Below, piece by piece: positions 9,916 through 17,952 of a DNA stretch of 64,000 nucleotides. The position numbers and the translations under genes are program-made. The first letter of the stretch is position 1, and every line of letters starts with the position of its first letter. The DNA comes from Paracoccus sp. SMMA_5_TC. Its GTDB lineage: Bacteria > Pseudomonadota > Alphaproteobacteria > Rhodobacterales > Rhodobacteraceae. The stretch is from assembly GCF_009696685.2 (NCBI RefSeq), contig NZ_CP102355.1, positions 1,537,501 through 1,601,500 of the forward strand, given 5' to 3'. Below the pieces are notes generated by a model, which saw nothing but the letters and a program-made list of their open reading frames with translations, did no database searches and was not told the DNA's origin.

Positions 9916-10920
9916 ATGCCCTTCGATCTTGCCTTCATCTGGGCCGGGCTCATCGCCTTTGCCATCCTGGCCTATGTCATCCTCGACGGGTTCGACCTGG
10001 GCGTCGGGATCCTGTTTCCCTTCATGCGCGGCGAGGCGGAAAAGAACCTGGCCATGAACACCGTCGCCCCGGTCTGGGACGGCAACGAAACCTGGCTGGT
10101 GTTGGGGGGTGGTGGGCTGTTTGCCGTCTTTCCGCTGGCCTATGCGGTGGTCATGCCCGCGCTTTATGTGCCGATCATCGTGATGCTGCTGGCCCTTGTG
10201 TTCCGCGGCGTGGCGTTCGAGTTCCGTTGGCGGACCAGGCGCGGAAAGATCCTCTGGGATCTCTCGTTCTTCGTCGGCAGCCTCACCGCAACCTTCGCGC
10301 AAGGCGTGGCGCTCGGAGCCCTGGTCCAGGGGATTGCCGTCGACAACCGGGCCTATGCGGGAGGCAATTGGGACTGGCTGACGCCGTTCTCGCTGCTCAC
10401 GGGGGCCGCGCTCGTGGTGGGCTATGCCGCTCTTGGCGCGGCCTGGCTGATCATGAAGACCGAAGGCCCGGTGCATGCTCGCGCCCGCGCGCTCGCTCCG
10501 AGCCTCGGCCTCGCCATGCTGGTGCTCGTCGGGCTGGTCAGCCTGATCACGCCTTTTCTGAACCCTGTCTATCTAGAGCGCTGGTTCAGTCTTCCCAACG
10601 TGCTCTTCACGGTCTGGGTGCCGGCAGGCGTGCTGATCGCCAGCTACGTCTTCTGGCGAGGGCTGACCGAGGGGCGCGACTCCTGGCCTTTCCGGGCGCT
10701 GCTGGCCGTGTTCGTGCTCAGCTTTATCGGGCTTGGTATCAGCTTCTATCCATACATGGTGCCGCCCGATCTGACGATATGGGATGCGGCGGCCCCGGAC
10801 GAAAGCCTGTGGTTCCTGCTGGTCGGTGCGCTGGTGCTGGTGCCGATGATTCTTGCCTACACCGCCTACGCTTATTGGGTATTTCGCGGGAAGATAGACC
10901 CCGAGGCGGGATATCACTGA
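9916..10920 (+). CDS. cioB: bd-type quinol oxidase subunit II
   Basis: 334 residues, multiple membrane helices. It starts MPFDLAFIWAGLIAF with ILDGFDLGVG and then VWDGNETWLVLGGG, all standard for CydB/CioB. It follows cioA by 5 bp. The true start is the ATG at 9916; the longer upstream frame is a shadow of cioA. Its stop overlaps the start of the DUF2474 gene (TGATG). Confidence 0.95.
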   Translation: MPFDLAFIWAGLIAFAILAYVILDGFDLGVGILFPFMRGEAEKNLAMNTVAPVWDGNETWLVLGGGGLFAVFPLAYAVVMPALYVPIIVMLLALVFRGVAFEFRWRTRRGKILWDLSFFVGSLTATFAQGVALGALVQGIAVDNRAYAGGNWDWLTPFSLLTGAALVVGYAALGAAWLIMKTEGPVHARARALAPSLGLAMLVLVGLVSLITPFLNPVYLERWFSLPNVLFTVWVPAGVLIASYVFWRGLTEGRDSWPFRALLAVFVLSFIGLGISFYPYMVPPDLTIWDAAAPDESLWFLLVGALVLVPMILAYTAYAYWVFRGKIDPEAGYH

Positions 10921-11024
10921 TGCGCTCGGGGTTCCGCAAGGCGTTGTGGTTCCTCGGTCTCTGGGCCGCGGGCGTTCTTTCGCTGGCCGTCGTCGGGCTG
11001 GTCATCCGCGCGATGGTGCTTTGA
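10920..11024 (+). CDS. DUF2474 small membrane protein of bd oxidase operon
   Basis: 34 residues with one membrane helix (FLGLWAAGVLSLAVVGLVIR) after a short basic N-terminus. Length, position right after cioB and the LW-A-GVLSL-VGL-IR pattern match the DUF2474 family, the usual small third gene of CioAB operons, comparable in place to CydX. The start overlaps the cioB stop by one base, so translation is probably coupled. Too short for ordinary ORF cut-offs. Confidence 0.75.
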   Translation: MRSGFRKALWFLGLWAAGVLSLAVVGLVIRAMVL

Positions 11025-11053
11025 ATGACCAAATCTCACTAATGGAGCTTTGC

Positions 11054-11488
11054 ATGAAACAGCTTCTCCCGGTGCTTGCCCTGTCGACTGCCCTTGCCGG
11101 GCCCGCGCTGGCGGATGAGCAGCGCAACCTCGTCACCATCCTGACCGCCCCGGAACCGCAAACGCAGCTCATGGCCATGGTGCTGACGCTGAACGCCGTG
11201 CAGCAGGGCGCGAAGGCGCAGATTCTGCTCTGCGGCCCGGGCGGCGACATCGCACTGCGGGACGCGCCCGCAAGCGCCACAGCCGGCCAGCCGCCGCGTG
11301 ATGCAAGCCCCCAGAGCTTGATGCGGATGATGATGGACCAGCATGACGTAAAGGTCGAGGTTTGCGCCATATATCTGCCGGGTCGCGGCGCAGACGCATC
11401 GGTCCTGATCGACGGTGTGACGCCGGCAGACCCCGCCGCGATGTCCCGCAGCATCATCGCCGACGACACCGTGGTGATGAGTTTCTGA
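11054..11488 (+). CDS. secreted DsrE/DsrF-like protein
   Basis: 144 residues. A signal peptide is evident (MKQLLPVLALSTALAGPALA, cleavage after ALA). The mature part has a DsrE-like fold pattern: an N-terminal strand NLVTILTAPEP, a helix, then AQILLCGPGGDIAL with a Cys in the place DsrE proteins use to carry sulfane sulfur, and a second Cys in KVEVCAIYLPGR. It probably handles sulfur in the periplasm. It ends the rightward sulfur unit, 30 bp after the DUF2474 gene. Confidence 0.75.
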   Translation: MKQLLPVLALSTALAGPALADEQRNLVTILTAPEPQTQLMAMVLTLNAVQQGAKAQILLCGPGGDIALRDAPASATAGQPPRDASPQSLMRMMMDQHDVKVEVCAIYLPGRGADASVLIDGVTPADPAAMSRSIIADDTVVMSF

Positions 11489-11523
11489 CCGCCTGAGGCC
11501 CTCGCCAGCGACGGACGGGGGCT

Positions 11524-11816
11524 TCATATCTTCTTGCCAGGTCGTCGCACCAGCGCGCAGCCCGGCAGGCTGGCCAGTGCAAGCGAAATTATAAACCCGA
11601 CAGGCTTGGCCACAAGATCGCCCCGCATCACGATCTGGCTTGCGAAATCATATCCCAGCCCGCATAGCCACAGACCCATAGCGCTTCGCCGAGCGTGGCG
11701 GGCAGGGTGCCAACGCCCAGGCATCCGATCTGGAATCCGGCCTGATCGCCCAGAAACGCACCGACCAGCGCGGCAGCAAAATAGCGAAATCTGCGGGCAA
11801 GCCCGCGCGAAGGCAT
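11524..11816 (-). pseudogene. small membrane-protein ORF split by a frameshift
   Basis: Two overlapping frames look like one small hydrophobic protein. The upstream frame (from 11816) reads FRYFAAALVGAFLGDQAG and ends at a TGA near 11628; the other frame then continues GDLVAKPVGFIISLALASLPG to a stop at 11524. A one-base slip around 11630-11650 would join them. The family is not recognised. It may be a broken gene at the edge of the accessory block, or chance; nothing here is well supported. Confidence 0.3.
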
Positions 11817-12175
11817 CGCCGCGCCCGGCCCGCCAGCAGCTTTTTTCTAACGGTTTGTGGCAAGATGATGGGGCGCGCGGTCCCGGGCCATGCCCGCCCC
11901 GGCTTTCACCCCCCGGCCTGCCGCACCGCCTTGCCCTTCACGCCAAGGGCACCGGCAAGGCGCAGAACATCCCGAAACGCCTGCGGGGCTTTCTGTGGGT
12001 GGTCGGGAAATCAGGGGAAATCAGATCAACGCCACCCGCAGCCAAGCCCTGCTGCACCCTCATGCCCCCGGCCTGTCCTGTCGCAATCAGCAGCATACAA
12101 GCGTTTTCAGGAAGGCGGGTCTCATGGCGGGTGTCCCGCAAAGCCTGCCGCAAGCGCTTGATTTTCTTGGGTTTG
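11817..12175. other. gene-poor stretch between accessory block and tRNA-Ser
   Basis: About 360 bp with no supported gene. The long rightward frame through it is upstream noise of trgB, crossing the antisense of tRNA-Ser. No copy of the tRNA-fMet 3' end was seen here by eye, so this is not shown to be the far end of an integrated element. Confidence 0.5.
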
Positions 12176-12265
12176 TGGCGGAGAGGGTGGGATTCGAACC
12201 CACGGAACCCGTGAAGGCTCAACGGTTTTCGAGACCGCCCCGTTCGACCACTCCGGCACCTCTCC
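12176..12265 (-). tRNA. tRNA-Ser (CGA)
   Basis: A 90-nt class II tRNA on the minus strand with encoded CCA. Acceptor stem GGAGAGG / CCTCTCC, discriminator G, loop CTCGAAA with anticodon CGA, a long variable arm, and T-arm GGTTCGAATCC. All features are normal for tRNA-Ser reading UCG codons. Confidence 0.95.
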
Positions 12266-12402
12266 GCGCTCTGGGTGGTGGCGGGGATTTAGACGGCTGC
12301 GGGTTGAAGCGCAAGGGCCTTCGCGCCAAAAAGCATATAATTTTTCCAAGGGCGGGAGCGCGAGATCATGGCTTTTCGGAAACGATCCGACGCAGGTGTG
12401 AC

Positions 12403-13482
12403 GTGCCGCTGCTGATCGGGCCCCTGGCCCATGATATCTTGCGTCAGCGCCTGTGCCCGCAGGCCCGGCCTGCGCCGGCACTTGTAGGTCATGCACTGCG
12501 CGGCGGGCTTCGGGCCGGGATCGATCCGGACGGTTGGCCCTGGCTGGCTCCTGGCCCGGGGGCGGTGTCATTGTGGCATTCGGACTGGACGCCCGAGCTT
12601 TGCCGCTATGCCGACATAATGGACCTGCAGCCGATCGAGATCGCAGGACGGCAGATTCTGGGTGTGCAACCCGCGCCGGCGACTTCGGTTGCGCCAGAGG
12701 GCGGCGATTGGCCTGGCGATCTTGCACGGGCGATTCTGGATCATCTGCTGGCTGCGCCGCAAACGCGTCCGGCGGCAGAACTGCGTGCACGACTGCCCCG
12801 GATTGCCGACTGGGCTGGCGCAAGGCTGCGTGCAGCCCAGGAAACGGCCGCTCTGCCCGATAACGGTCCGGCTCCGTCTCCGCAGGTGCAGGCCCTGACA
12901 ATGACGGAACCTTATGCAGGTTTCTTTTCGGTCGAGGAACATTGCCTGCGCCACCGGCGTCATGACGGAACCATGTCACCGCCGCTGCATCGCAGCGTCT
13001 TTGTTTCGGGCGATGCCACGGTGGTTCTGCCCTGGGATCCCGGGCGGGATCGCGTATTGTTGATCCAGCAGTTCCGTGCCGCCCCCATGGCCCGCGGCGA
13101 TCGTCGCCCCTGGCTGGTCGAAACCGTGGCCGGGCGCGTCGATGCCGGCGAGAGCCCCGCCGAGGCGGCACTGCGCGAGGCCCGCGAGGAGGCGGGGGTT
13201 ACCCTGAGCCGACTCTTCGCGGCCCCGCATCATTATCCCAGCCCGGGCGCGGTGGCCGAATTCCTGTATCTGTATGTCGGCGTTGCGGATCTGCCCGACG
13301 ATGCCGCCGGAGTGGGAGGTCTGCCCAGCGAGGACGAGGATATCCGCAGCCTTCTGCTTCCCCGCACCGAACTGACCCGCATGGCGCTGGCCGGCGAAAT
13401 CCGCAACGGGCCGCTGCTGGCGCTGGCCTTGTGGCTGGAACTGCGTCACGCTGACCTGCGTCAGGCCCTGGATGCGCCATAG
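12403..13482 (+). CDS. trgB: TrgB-like Nudix hydrolase with N-terminal cyclotransferase-like domain
   Basis: 359 residues from GTG 12403, which has GCAGG 6-7 bp upstream; no in-frame ATG fits better. The C-terminal half is a Nudix hydrolase of the ADP-ribose pyrophosphatase kind with box G-x5-E-x7-REAREEAGV near residues 244-266. The first 90 or so residues look like a gamma-glutamylcyclotransferase-type fold (PLLIGPLAHDIL, PALVGHAL); this part is less certain. The order Nudix-cysK is that of the Rhodobacter sphaeroides tellurite-resistance locus trgB-cysK. It probably hydrolyses nucleotide-sugar diphosphates; the link to tellurite is by locus analogy. Confidence 0.78.
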   Translation: MPLLIGPLAHDILRQRLCPQARPAPALVGHALRGGLRAGIDPDGWPWLAPGPGAVSLWHSDWTPELCRYADIMDLQPIEIAGRQILGVQPAPATSVAPEGGDWPGDLARAILDHLLAAPQTRPAAELRARLPRIADWAGARLRAAQETAALPDNGPAPSPQVQALTMTEPYAGFFSVEEHCLRHRRHDGTMSPPLHRSVFVSGDATVVLPWDPGRDRVLLIQQFRAAPMARGDRRPWLVETVAGRVDAGESPAEAALREAREEAGVTLSRLFAAPHHYPSPGAVAEFLYLYVGVADLPDDAAGVGGLPSEDEDIRSLLLPRTELTRMALAGEIRNGPLLALALWLELRHADLRQALDAP

Positions 13483-13548
13483 CGGGGTTGCCGCCATCGG
13501 GCCGGGGCGTGTAAACCAAGCCGGAACATCCTGCGAAAGGCCACGTCC

Positions 13549-14580
13549 ATGCGCATCTGCCCTGATCTTGCCTCTGCCATCGGCAACACGCCGCTCATCC
13601 GTCTGCGGCGCGCCTCGGAAGAAACCGGCTGCGAGATCCTGGGCAAGGCCGAGTTCATGAATCCGGGCCAGTCGGTCAAGGATCGCGCGGCGCTTTACAT
13701 CATCCGCGACGCGGTGGCGCGGGGGGCGTTGAAACCGGGCGGCACCATCGTCGAGGGCACCGCCGGCAACACCGGGATCGGGCTGGCGCTGGTCGGGGCC
13801 TCGATGGGCTTCCGTTCGGTCATCGTCATTCCCGAAACCCAGAGTCAGGAAAAAAAGGACATGCTGCGCCTGGCCGGGGCCGAACTGGTCGAGGTGCCGG
13901 CCCAACCATACAGGAATCCGAACAACTACGTGCGCTATTCCGGACGGCTGGCCGCGGAATTGGCCAAGACCGAACCGAATGGCGCCATCTGGGCCAATCA
14001 GTTCGACAATGTCGCCAATCGTCAGGCCCATGTCGAAACCACCGGGCCCGAGATCTGGGAGCAGACCGGCGGCAAGGTCGATGGCTTCATCTGCGCGGTA
14101 GGTTCGGGTGGGACGCTGGCCGGGGTGGCAATGGCGTTGCAGCCCAAGGGCGTCAAGATCGGTCTCGCAGATCCCGAGGGCGCGGCGCTTTACAGCTTTT
14201 ACACCGAAGGCAAGTTCGAGGCGCCCGGTTCGTCGATCACCGAAGGGATCGGGCAGGGGCGCATCACTGCCAACCTGGAAGGTTTCTCCCCCGATTTCGC
14301 CTATCGCATCCCCGATGCCGAGGCGCTGCCGGTCGTATTCGACCTTCTCGAACACGAAGGGCTGTGCCTTGGCGGATCGTCGGGGATCAACGTGGCCGGC
14401 GCCATCCGCATGGCGCGGGACATGGGGCCCGGACACACGATCGTGACCGTGCTGTGCGATTACGGCACGCGTTATCAGACCAAGCTGTTCAATCCCGAGT
14501 TCCTGCGGGCCAAGGGACTGCCGGTGCCCGACTGGATGACGCGCAAACCCGCCGACCTGCCGGAAGTCTACGAGGACTGA
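13549..14580 (+). CDS. cysK: cysteine synthase A
   Basis: 343 residues. O-acetylserine sulfhydrylase, PLP-dependent, making cysteine from O-acetylserine and sulfide. The PLP Lys44 lies in NPGQSVKDRA, the substrate loop is EGTAGNTGIG, and the phosphate loop is GSGGT. A C-terminal extension relative to E. coli CysK is typical of the alphaproteobacterial form that follows trgB. It lies 66 bp after trgB and 7 bp before mscS. Confidence 0.93.
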   Translation: MRICPDLASAIGNTPLIRLRRASEETGCEILGKAEFMNPGQSVKDRAALYIIRDAVARGALKPGGTIVEGTAGNTGIGLALVGASMGFRSVIVIPETQSQEKKDMLRLAGAELVEVPAQPYRNPNNYVRYSGRLAAELAKTEPNGAIWANQFDNVANRQAHVETTGPEIWEQTGGKVDGFICAVGSGGTLAGVAMALQPKGVKIGLADPEGAALYSFYTEGKFEAPGSSITEGIGQGRITANLEGFSPDFAYRIPDAEALPVVFDLLEHEGLCLGGSSGINVAGAIRMARDMGPGHTIVTVLCDYGTRYQTKLFNPEFLRAKGLPVPDWMTRKPADLPEVYED

Positions 14581-14587
14581 TCTCACC

Positions 14588-17110
14588 ATGTCATGCCGTT
14601 CCCTGCTGTCACGCCTTGCGGCGCTGGCCGTCGCGCTGCTTCTGGCGCTGGGCCAGCCTGCCGCCGCCCAGGACGCGCAACTGCCCGACTATCGCGCCTG
14701 GGAGAAGCTCGCGGCGCAGGCCGAACAGATCCTTGAATCAGGCTCGGCCAATGACGCGCGGCTGCAAACCATCCGGGCCGAGGTGGTCAAATGGCGCGAC
14801 CGCTTCAAGGGGGCCGAAGGGCTCAACGCCACGCGCATTGCCACGCTCAAGGACCAGATCAATGCCCTGGGGCCGCCCCCGGCCGAGGGGCAGACCGAGT
14901 CCGAGGATATTGCCGCACGCCGCAAACAGCTGAACGAACAGCTTGCCGAATTGCAGGCCCCCGGCCTTCAGGCGGTCGAGGCCTATGGGCGTGCCGACGG
15001 CATCGTCACCCAGATCGATCAGACCATCCGTCAGCGCCAGACCTATGCGCTGATCCGCAAGACGCCCTCGCCCCTGAACCCCGCCAACTGGGGTCCGGCG
15101 ATGACCGAGGCGGCAAATGTCGTTGCCCGCATCTATGACGAGGCGCGCAGCCGCTGGGAATCGACCGGAGGATGGTCCGGATTCAGTGCCCGATTGCCGT
15201 TGATCGGGGGCTTTCTGCTGGTGGCGCTGCTGTTGCTGTCGCGGGGCAGGCGGTGGATGGATTCGCTGCCCTCGCGCCTGTCTGCGCGGGCCAGCGAAAG
15301 ATCGCGCGCCGCATTGGTGTTCGGTGTTTCGCTGGGACAGATCGCCATTCCCCTGATCGGTGTCATTCTGGCCGCTGCGGCACTGGTGGCCACCGATCTT
15401 TTTGCCGACTGGGGTATTCCGGTTCTGAAATCGGTGCCTGCGGCCGGGCTGTCGCTGTTTGGCGGCATCTGGCTGGCGCGACGCCTGTTTCCCGATGTTC
15501 ATATGGGGGTGACGCCGCCCCTGCCGATGGACGACGATCAGCGCCGCAAGGCGCGGTTTCGCGCGGAACTGCTGGCGGCATCCCTGGCGCTGCATCAGCT
15601 GATTTCGCGTTCGATCCTGCCGTTGTCGGGCTTCAACAGCCAGAAGGACGTGGATACCGTGCCAGAGCGCCTTGGCGAGGCATCGGCAGGGGTGTGGCAT
15701 TTCCTGCTGATCCTGTTCGGTGCCTTCTGCCTGTTCCAGCTGGCCAATCTGCTGCGCCGCCTGCGCCCGTCCGAGGCGTCGGATGCCCCCGATTATCGGG
15801 TGCGCATCGTCGCGTTTCTGGGTCAGCTGGCGCGGCTGGTCGCTGTGGCAGCCCCGATTGCGGCTGCGGCAGGATACGTCACCGCTGCCAACGCCGCACT
15901 GTGGTCCTCGGCCATGACACTGGGGCTGGTGGGGCTGCTGATCGTGCTGCAGGACTTCATCGCCGACCTTTACGCAATGGCCAAGGGCGGGGACCAGTCG
16001 GCGCGCGATGCCTTGATGCCGGCGCTGATCGGTTTTGCGCTGGTTCTGTTTTCGATGCCGCTGTTTGCGCTGATCTGGGGGGCGCGGCCCGTCGATCTGG
16101 TCGAGGCCTGGACCCGCGCCCAGCAGGGCTTCAGCTTTGGCGGCGTGCGGCTGTCGCCCATGGCGATCCTGACCTTCGTGATCGTCTTTGCCATCGGCTA
16201 TTCGCTGACCAGTTTCGTTCAGGGCGCTTTCCGCAGCTCGATCCTGCCCAAGACCAAGCTGGATGCGGGCGGCCAGAACGCCGTGACATCCATGATCGGC
16301 TATATCGGGCTGGCCCTGGCGGCGGTGTTTGCCGTCACCTCGGCCGGGATCGACCTGACCTCGCTGGCCTTTGTCGCAGGTGCGCTGTCGGTCGGCATCG
16401 GTTTCGGCATGCAGCAGGTGGTGTCGAACTTCGTGTCCGGCATCATCCTGCTGGTCGAACGACCCATCGCCGTCGGCGACTGGATCGAGGTGGGCGGCCA
16501 GCAGGGCGTCGTCAAGAAGATGGCCGTGCGGGCGACCCAGATCCAGACCTTCGACCGCACCGATGTGATCGTGCCCAATTCGAACCTGATCACCCAGCCG
16601 GTGACCAACTGGACGCGCGGTAGCCTGCAGGGGCGCATCATCGTGCCCGTGGGGGTGGCCTATGGCAGCGATACCCGCAAGGTCGAACGCATCCTGCGCG
16701 AGATCGCCGAGGACCAGCCGACGGTTCTGGTCAATCCTGCGCCGGCTGTCCTGTTGCGCGGCTTTGGCGCCGACAGCATCAACTTCGAGATTCGGGCGGT
16801 GCTTTCCGACATCAACGGCGGCGCCGGCGTGACATCTGAAATCAATCACGAGATCGCCCGCCGCTTTGCCGAGGAGGGGATCGAAATTCCCTATGCCCAG
16901 CGGGATATCTGGCTGCGCAATCCCGAGGTCATCGCCCAGCTGGCACAGCGTCTGGGCCAGGGGCTGGATCTGCCCGTGGCCGAACTAGGCCAGAAGTCCG
17001 ACGCCGCCCGCCCCGAAGCCGCAGCCCCAAGGGCCGTTCACAGGGACGAGGTTCCCGATACCCCGGCCGAGGACGACGGTGATGGTGGCGAGGCCGACGG
17101 CAGGTCCTAG
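14588..17110 (+). CDS. large MscS-type mechanosensitive channel with DUF3772
   Basis: 840 residues. A signal peptide (LAALAVALLLALGQPAAAQ) is followed by a periplasmic coiled DUF3772 region to about 190, then about ten membrane helices, then the MscS core: pore helix LAFVAGALSVGIGFGMQQVVSNFVSG region near 595-620, a beta domain (VGDWIEVGG) and a cytoplasmic cage. It opens under membrane tension to release solutes. The C-terminal tail is Ala/Asp rich and disordered. An IS element begins 7 bp after its stop. Confidence 0.9.
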   Translation: MSCRSLLSRLAALAVALLLALGQPAAAQDAQLPDYRAWEKLAAQAEQILESGSANDARLQTIRAEVVKWRDRFKGAEGLNATRIATLKDQINALGPPPAEGQTESEDIAARRKQLNEQLAELQAPGLQAVEAYGRADGIVTQIDQTIRQRQTYALIRKTPSPLNPANWGPAMTEAANVVARIYDEARSRWESTGGWSGFSARLPLIGGFLLVALLLLSRGRRWMDSLPSRLSARASERSRAALVFGVSLGQIAIPLIGVILAAAALVATDLFADWGIPVLKSVPAAGLSLFGGIWLARRLFPDVHMGVTPPLPMDDDQRRKARFRAELLAASLALHQLISRSILPLSGFNSQKDVDTVPERLGEASAGVWHFLLILFGAFCLFQLANLLRRLRPSEASDAPDYRVRIVAFLGQLARLVAVAAPIAAAAGYVTAANAALWSSAMTLGLVGLLIVLQDFIADLYAMAKGGDQSARDALMPALIGFALVLFSMPLFALIWGARPVDLVEAWTRAQQGFSFGGVRLSPMAILTFVIVFAIGYSLTSFVQGAFRSSILPKTKLDAGGQNAVTSMIGYIGLALAAVFAVTSAGIDLTSLAFVAGALSVGIGFGMQQVVSNFVSGIILLVERPIAVGDWIEVGGQQGVVKKMAVRATQIQTFDRTDVIVPNSNLITQPVTNWTRGSLQGRIIVPVGVAYGSDTRKVERILREIAEDQPTVLVNPAPAVLLRGFGADSINFEIRAVLSDINGGAGVTSEINHEIARRFAEEGIEIPYAQRDIWLRNPEVIAQLAQRLGQGLDLPVAELGQKSDAARPEAAAPRAVHRDEVPDTPAEDDGDGGEADGRS

Positions 17111-17114
17111 CCTG

Positions 17115-17879
17115 CTAGGCTGCGGACTCATAATGTCTTGCCCAGAGACAGGAGCAGACGATGAGGACGGCGGCGAGGTAGTTTCGGGCGGACTTCTCGT
17201 AGCGGGTGGCGATCTTACGGACGTGTTTGAGCTTGTTGAAGAACCGCTCGACAAGGTTGCGCTGGCGATAGATGTCCGGAGCGACCGAGCGCTGCACCTT
17301 GCGGTCTAGCTGGGTCGGGATGTGGCCGCGCCCGCCCCGGGCTGCGATCAGGTCCAGGACGGCCCGGGCGTCGTATCCGCGGTCGGCCACCACGTCCCCC
17401 GGCGCGGGGTGGGCGGCCAGCAGCTCGGCCACGGCGGCCTTGTCCGAAGCCTGCCCGGGCGACAGCGTGATCGCCAGCGGCAAGCCGCGATGATCGACCA
17501 TGGCATTGATCTTGGTGCTCAATCCGCCACGAGAACGGCCAAGGGCGTGATCCGCCCCCCTTTTTGCGCCGCCGCCTGCTGATGGGCGCGGACGATCGAG
17601 CTGTCGATGAACTGCAGGCTGTCGGGCGACTTTTCGGCAAGCGTTTCGAAGACCCGACCCCAGACCCCCGCCTTGGCCCATCGGTTGAAGCGGTTGTAGA
17701 CGGTCGTATAGGGGCCGTAACGCTCGGGCAGGTCGCGCCATGGCGAGCCCGTTCTCAGTACCCAGAAGATGCCGTTCAGCACGCGCCGGTCATCCACCCG
17801 CGCCACCCCGCGCGGCTTGTTGGGCAAAAGCGGCTGGATCAACCCCCCACTCGAACTCCGTCAGATCGAAACGTGCCAT
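17115..17879 (-). pseudogene. IS427-group transposase, two frames, N-terminal frameshift
   Basis: DDE transposase. The first frame has PWRDLP, YTTVYNRFNRW and FIDSSIVRAH (first Asp); the second has VVADRGYDA (second Asp) and RNLVERFFNKLK (Glu). The frames join at AAAAAGGGGGG (17555-17565), the usual programmed slip site. The natural ATG at 17879 gives MARFDLTEFEWG and then goes out of frame at a six-G run (17843-17848); one G fewer would restore LIQPLLPNKP. Unless the TTG at 17842 is used, no full protein is made, so the copy is probably inactive. Confidence 0.82.
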
Positions 17880-17952
17880 CACCGCCTCCTGTTCGGGAGA
17901 CAGTGAATCACACAACATGCGGGCAGAGAAGCCCCTTAATGAGTACGCAACC
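17118..17952. mobile_element. IS5 family element, IS427 group
   Basis: An 835-bp element. The ends GGCTGCGGACTCAT (left) and ATGAGTACGCAACC (right) are imperfect inverted repeats with two mismatches, each flanked by TA (17116-17117 and 17953-17954), the target duplication usual for this group. It sits in the gap between mscS and the convergent AI-2E family gene; the duplicated TA restores the AI-2E gene stop codon. It carries a two-frame transposase with an extra frameshift. Confidence 0.85.

Noticed and set aside
12176..12265. tRNA-Ser as the other end of the integrated element
   Set aside because: No copy of the tRNA-fMet 3' end or terminator was seen near it, and no integrase lies on that side.
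11890..12402. N-terminal extension of TrgB
   Set aside because: The frame is open but passes through antisense tRNA-Ser and has no conserved protein pattern; GTG 12403 fits better.
14738..16849. Open frame of 703 codons opposite the MscS gene
   Set aside because: Shadow of mscS: low-complexity Arg/Gln/His content and no ribosome site.
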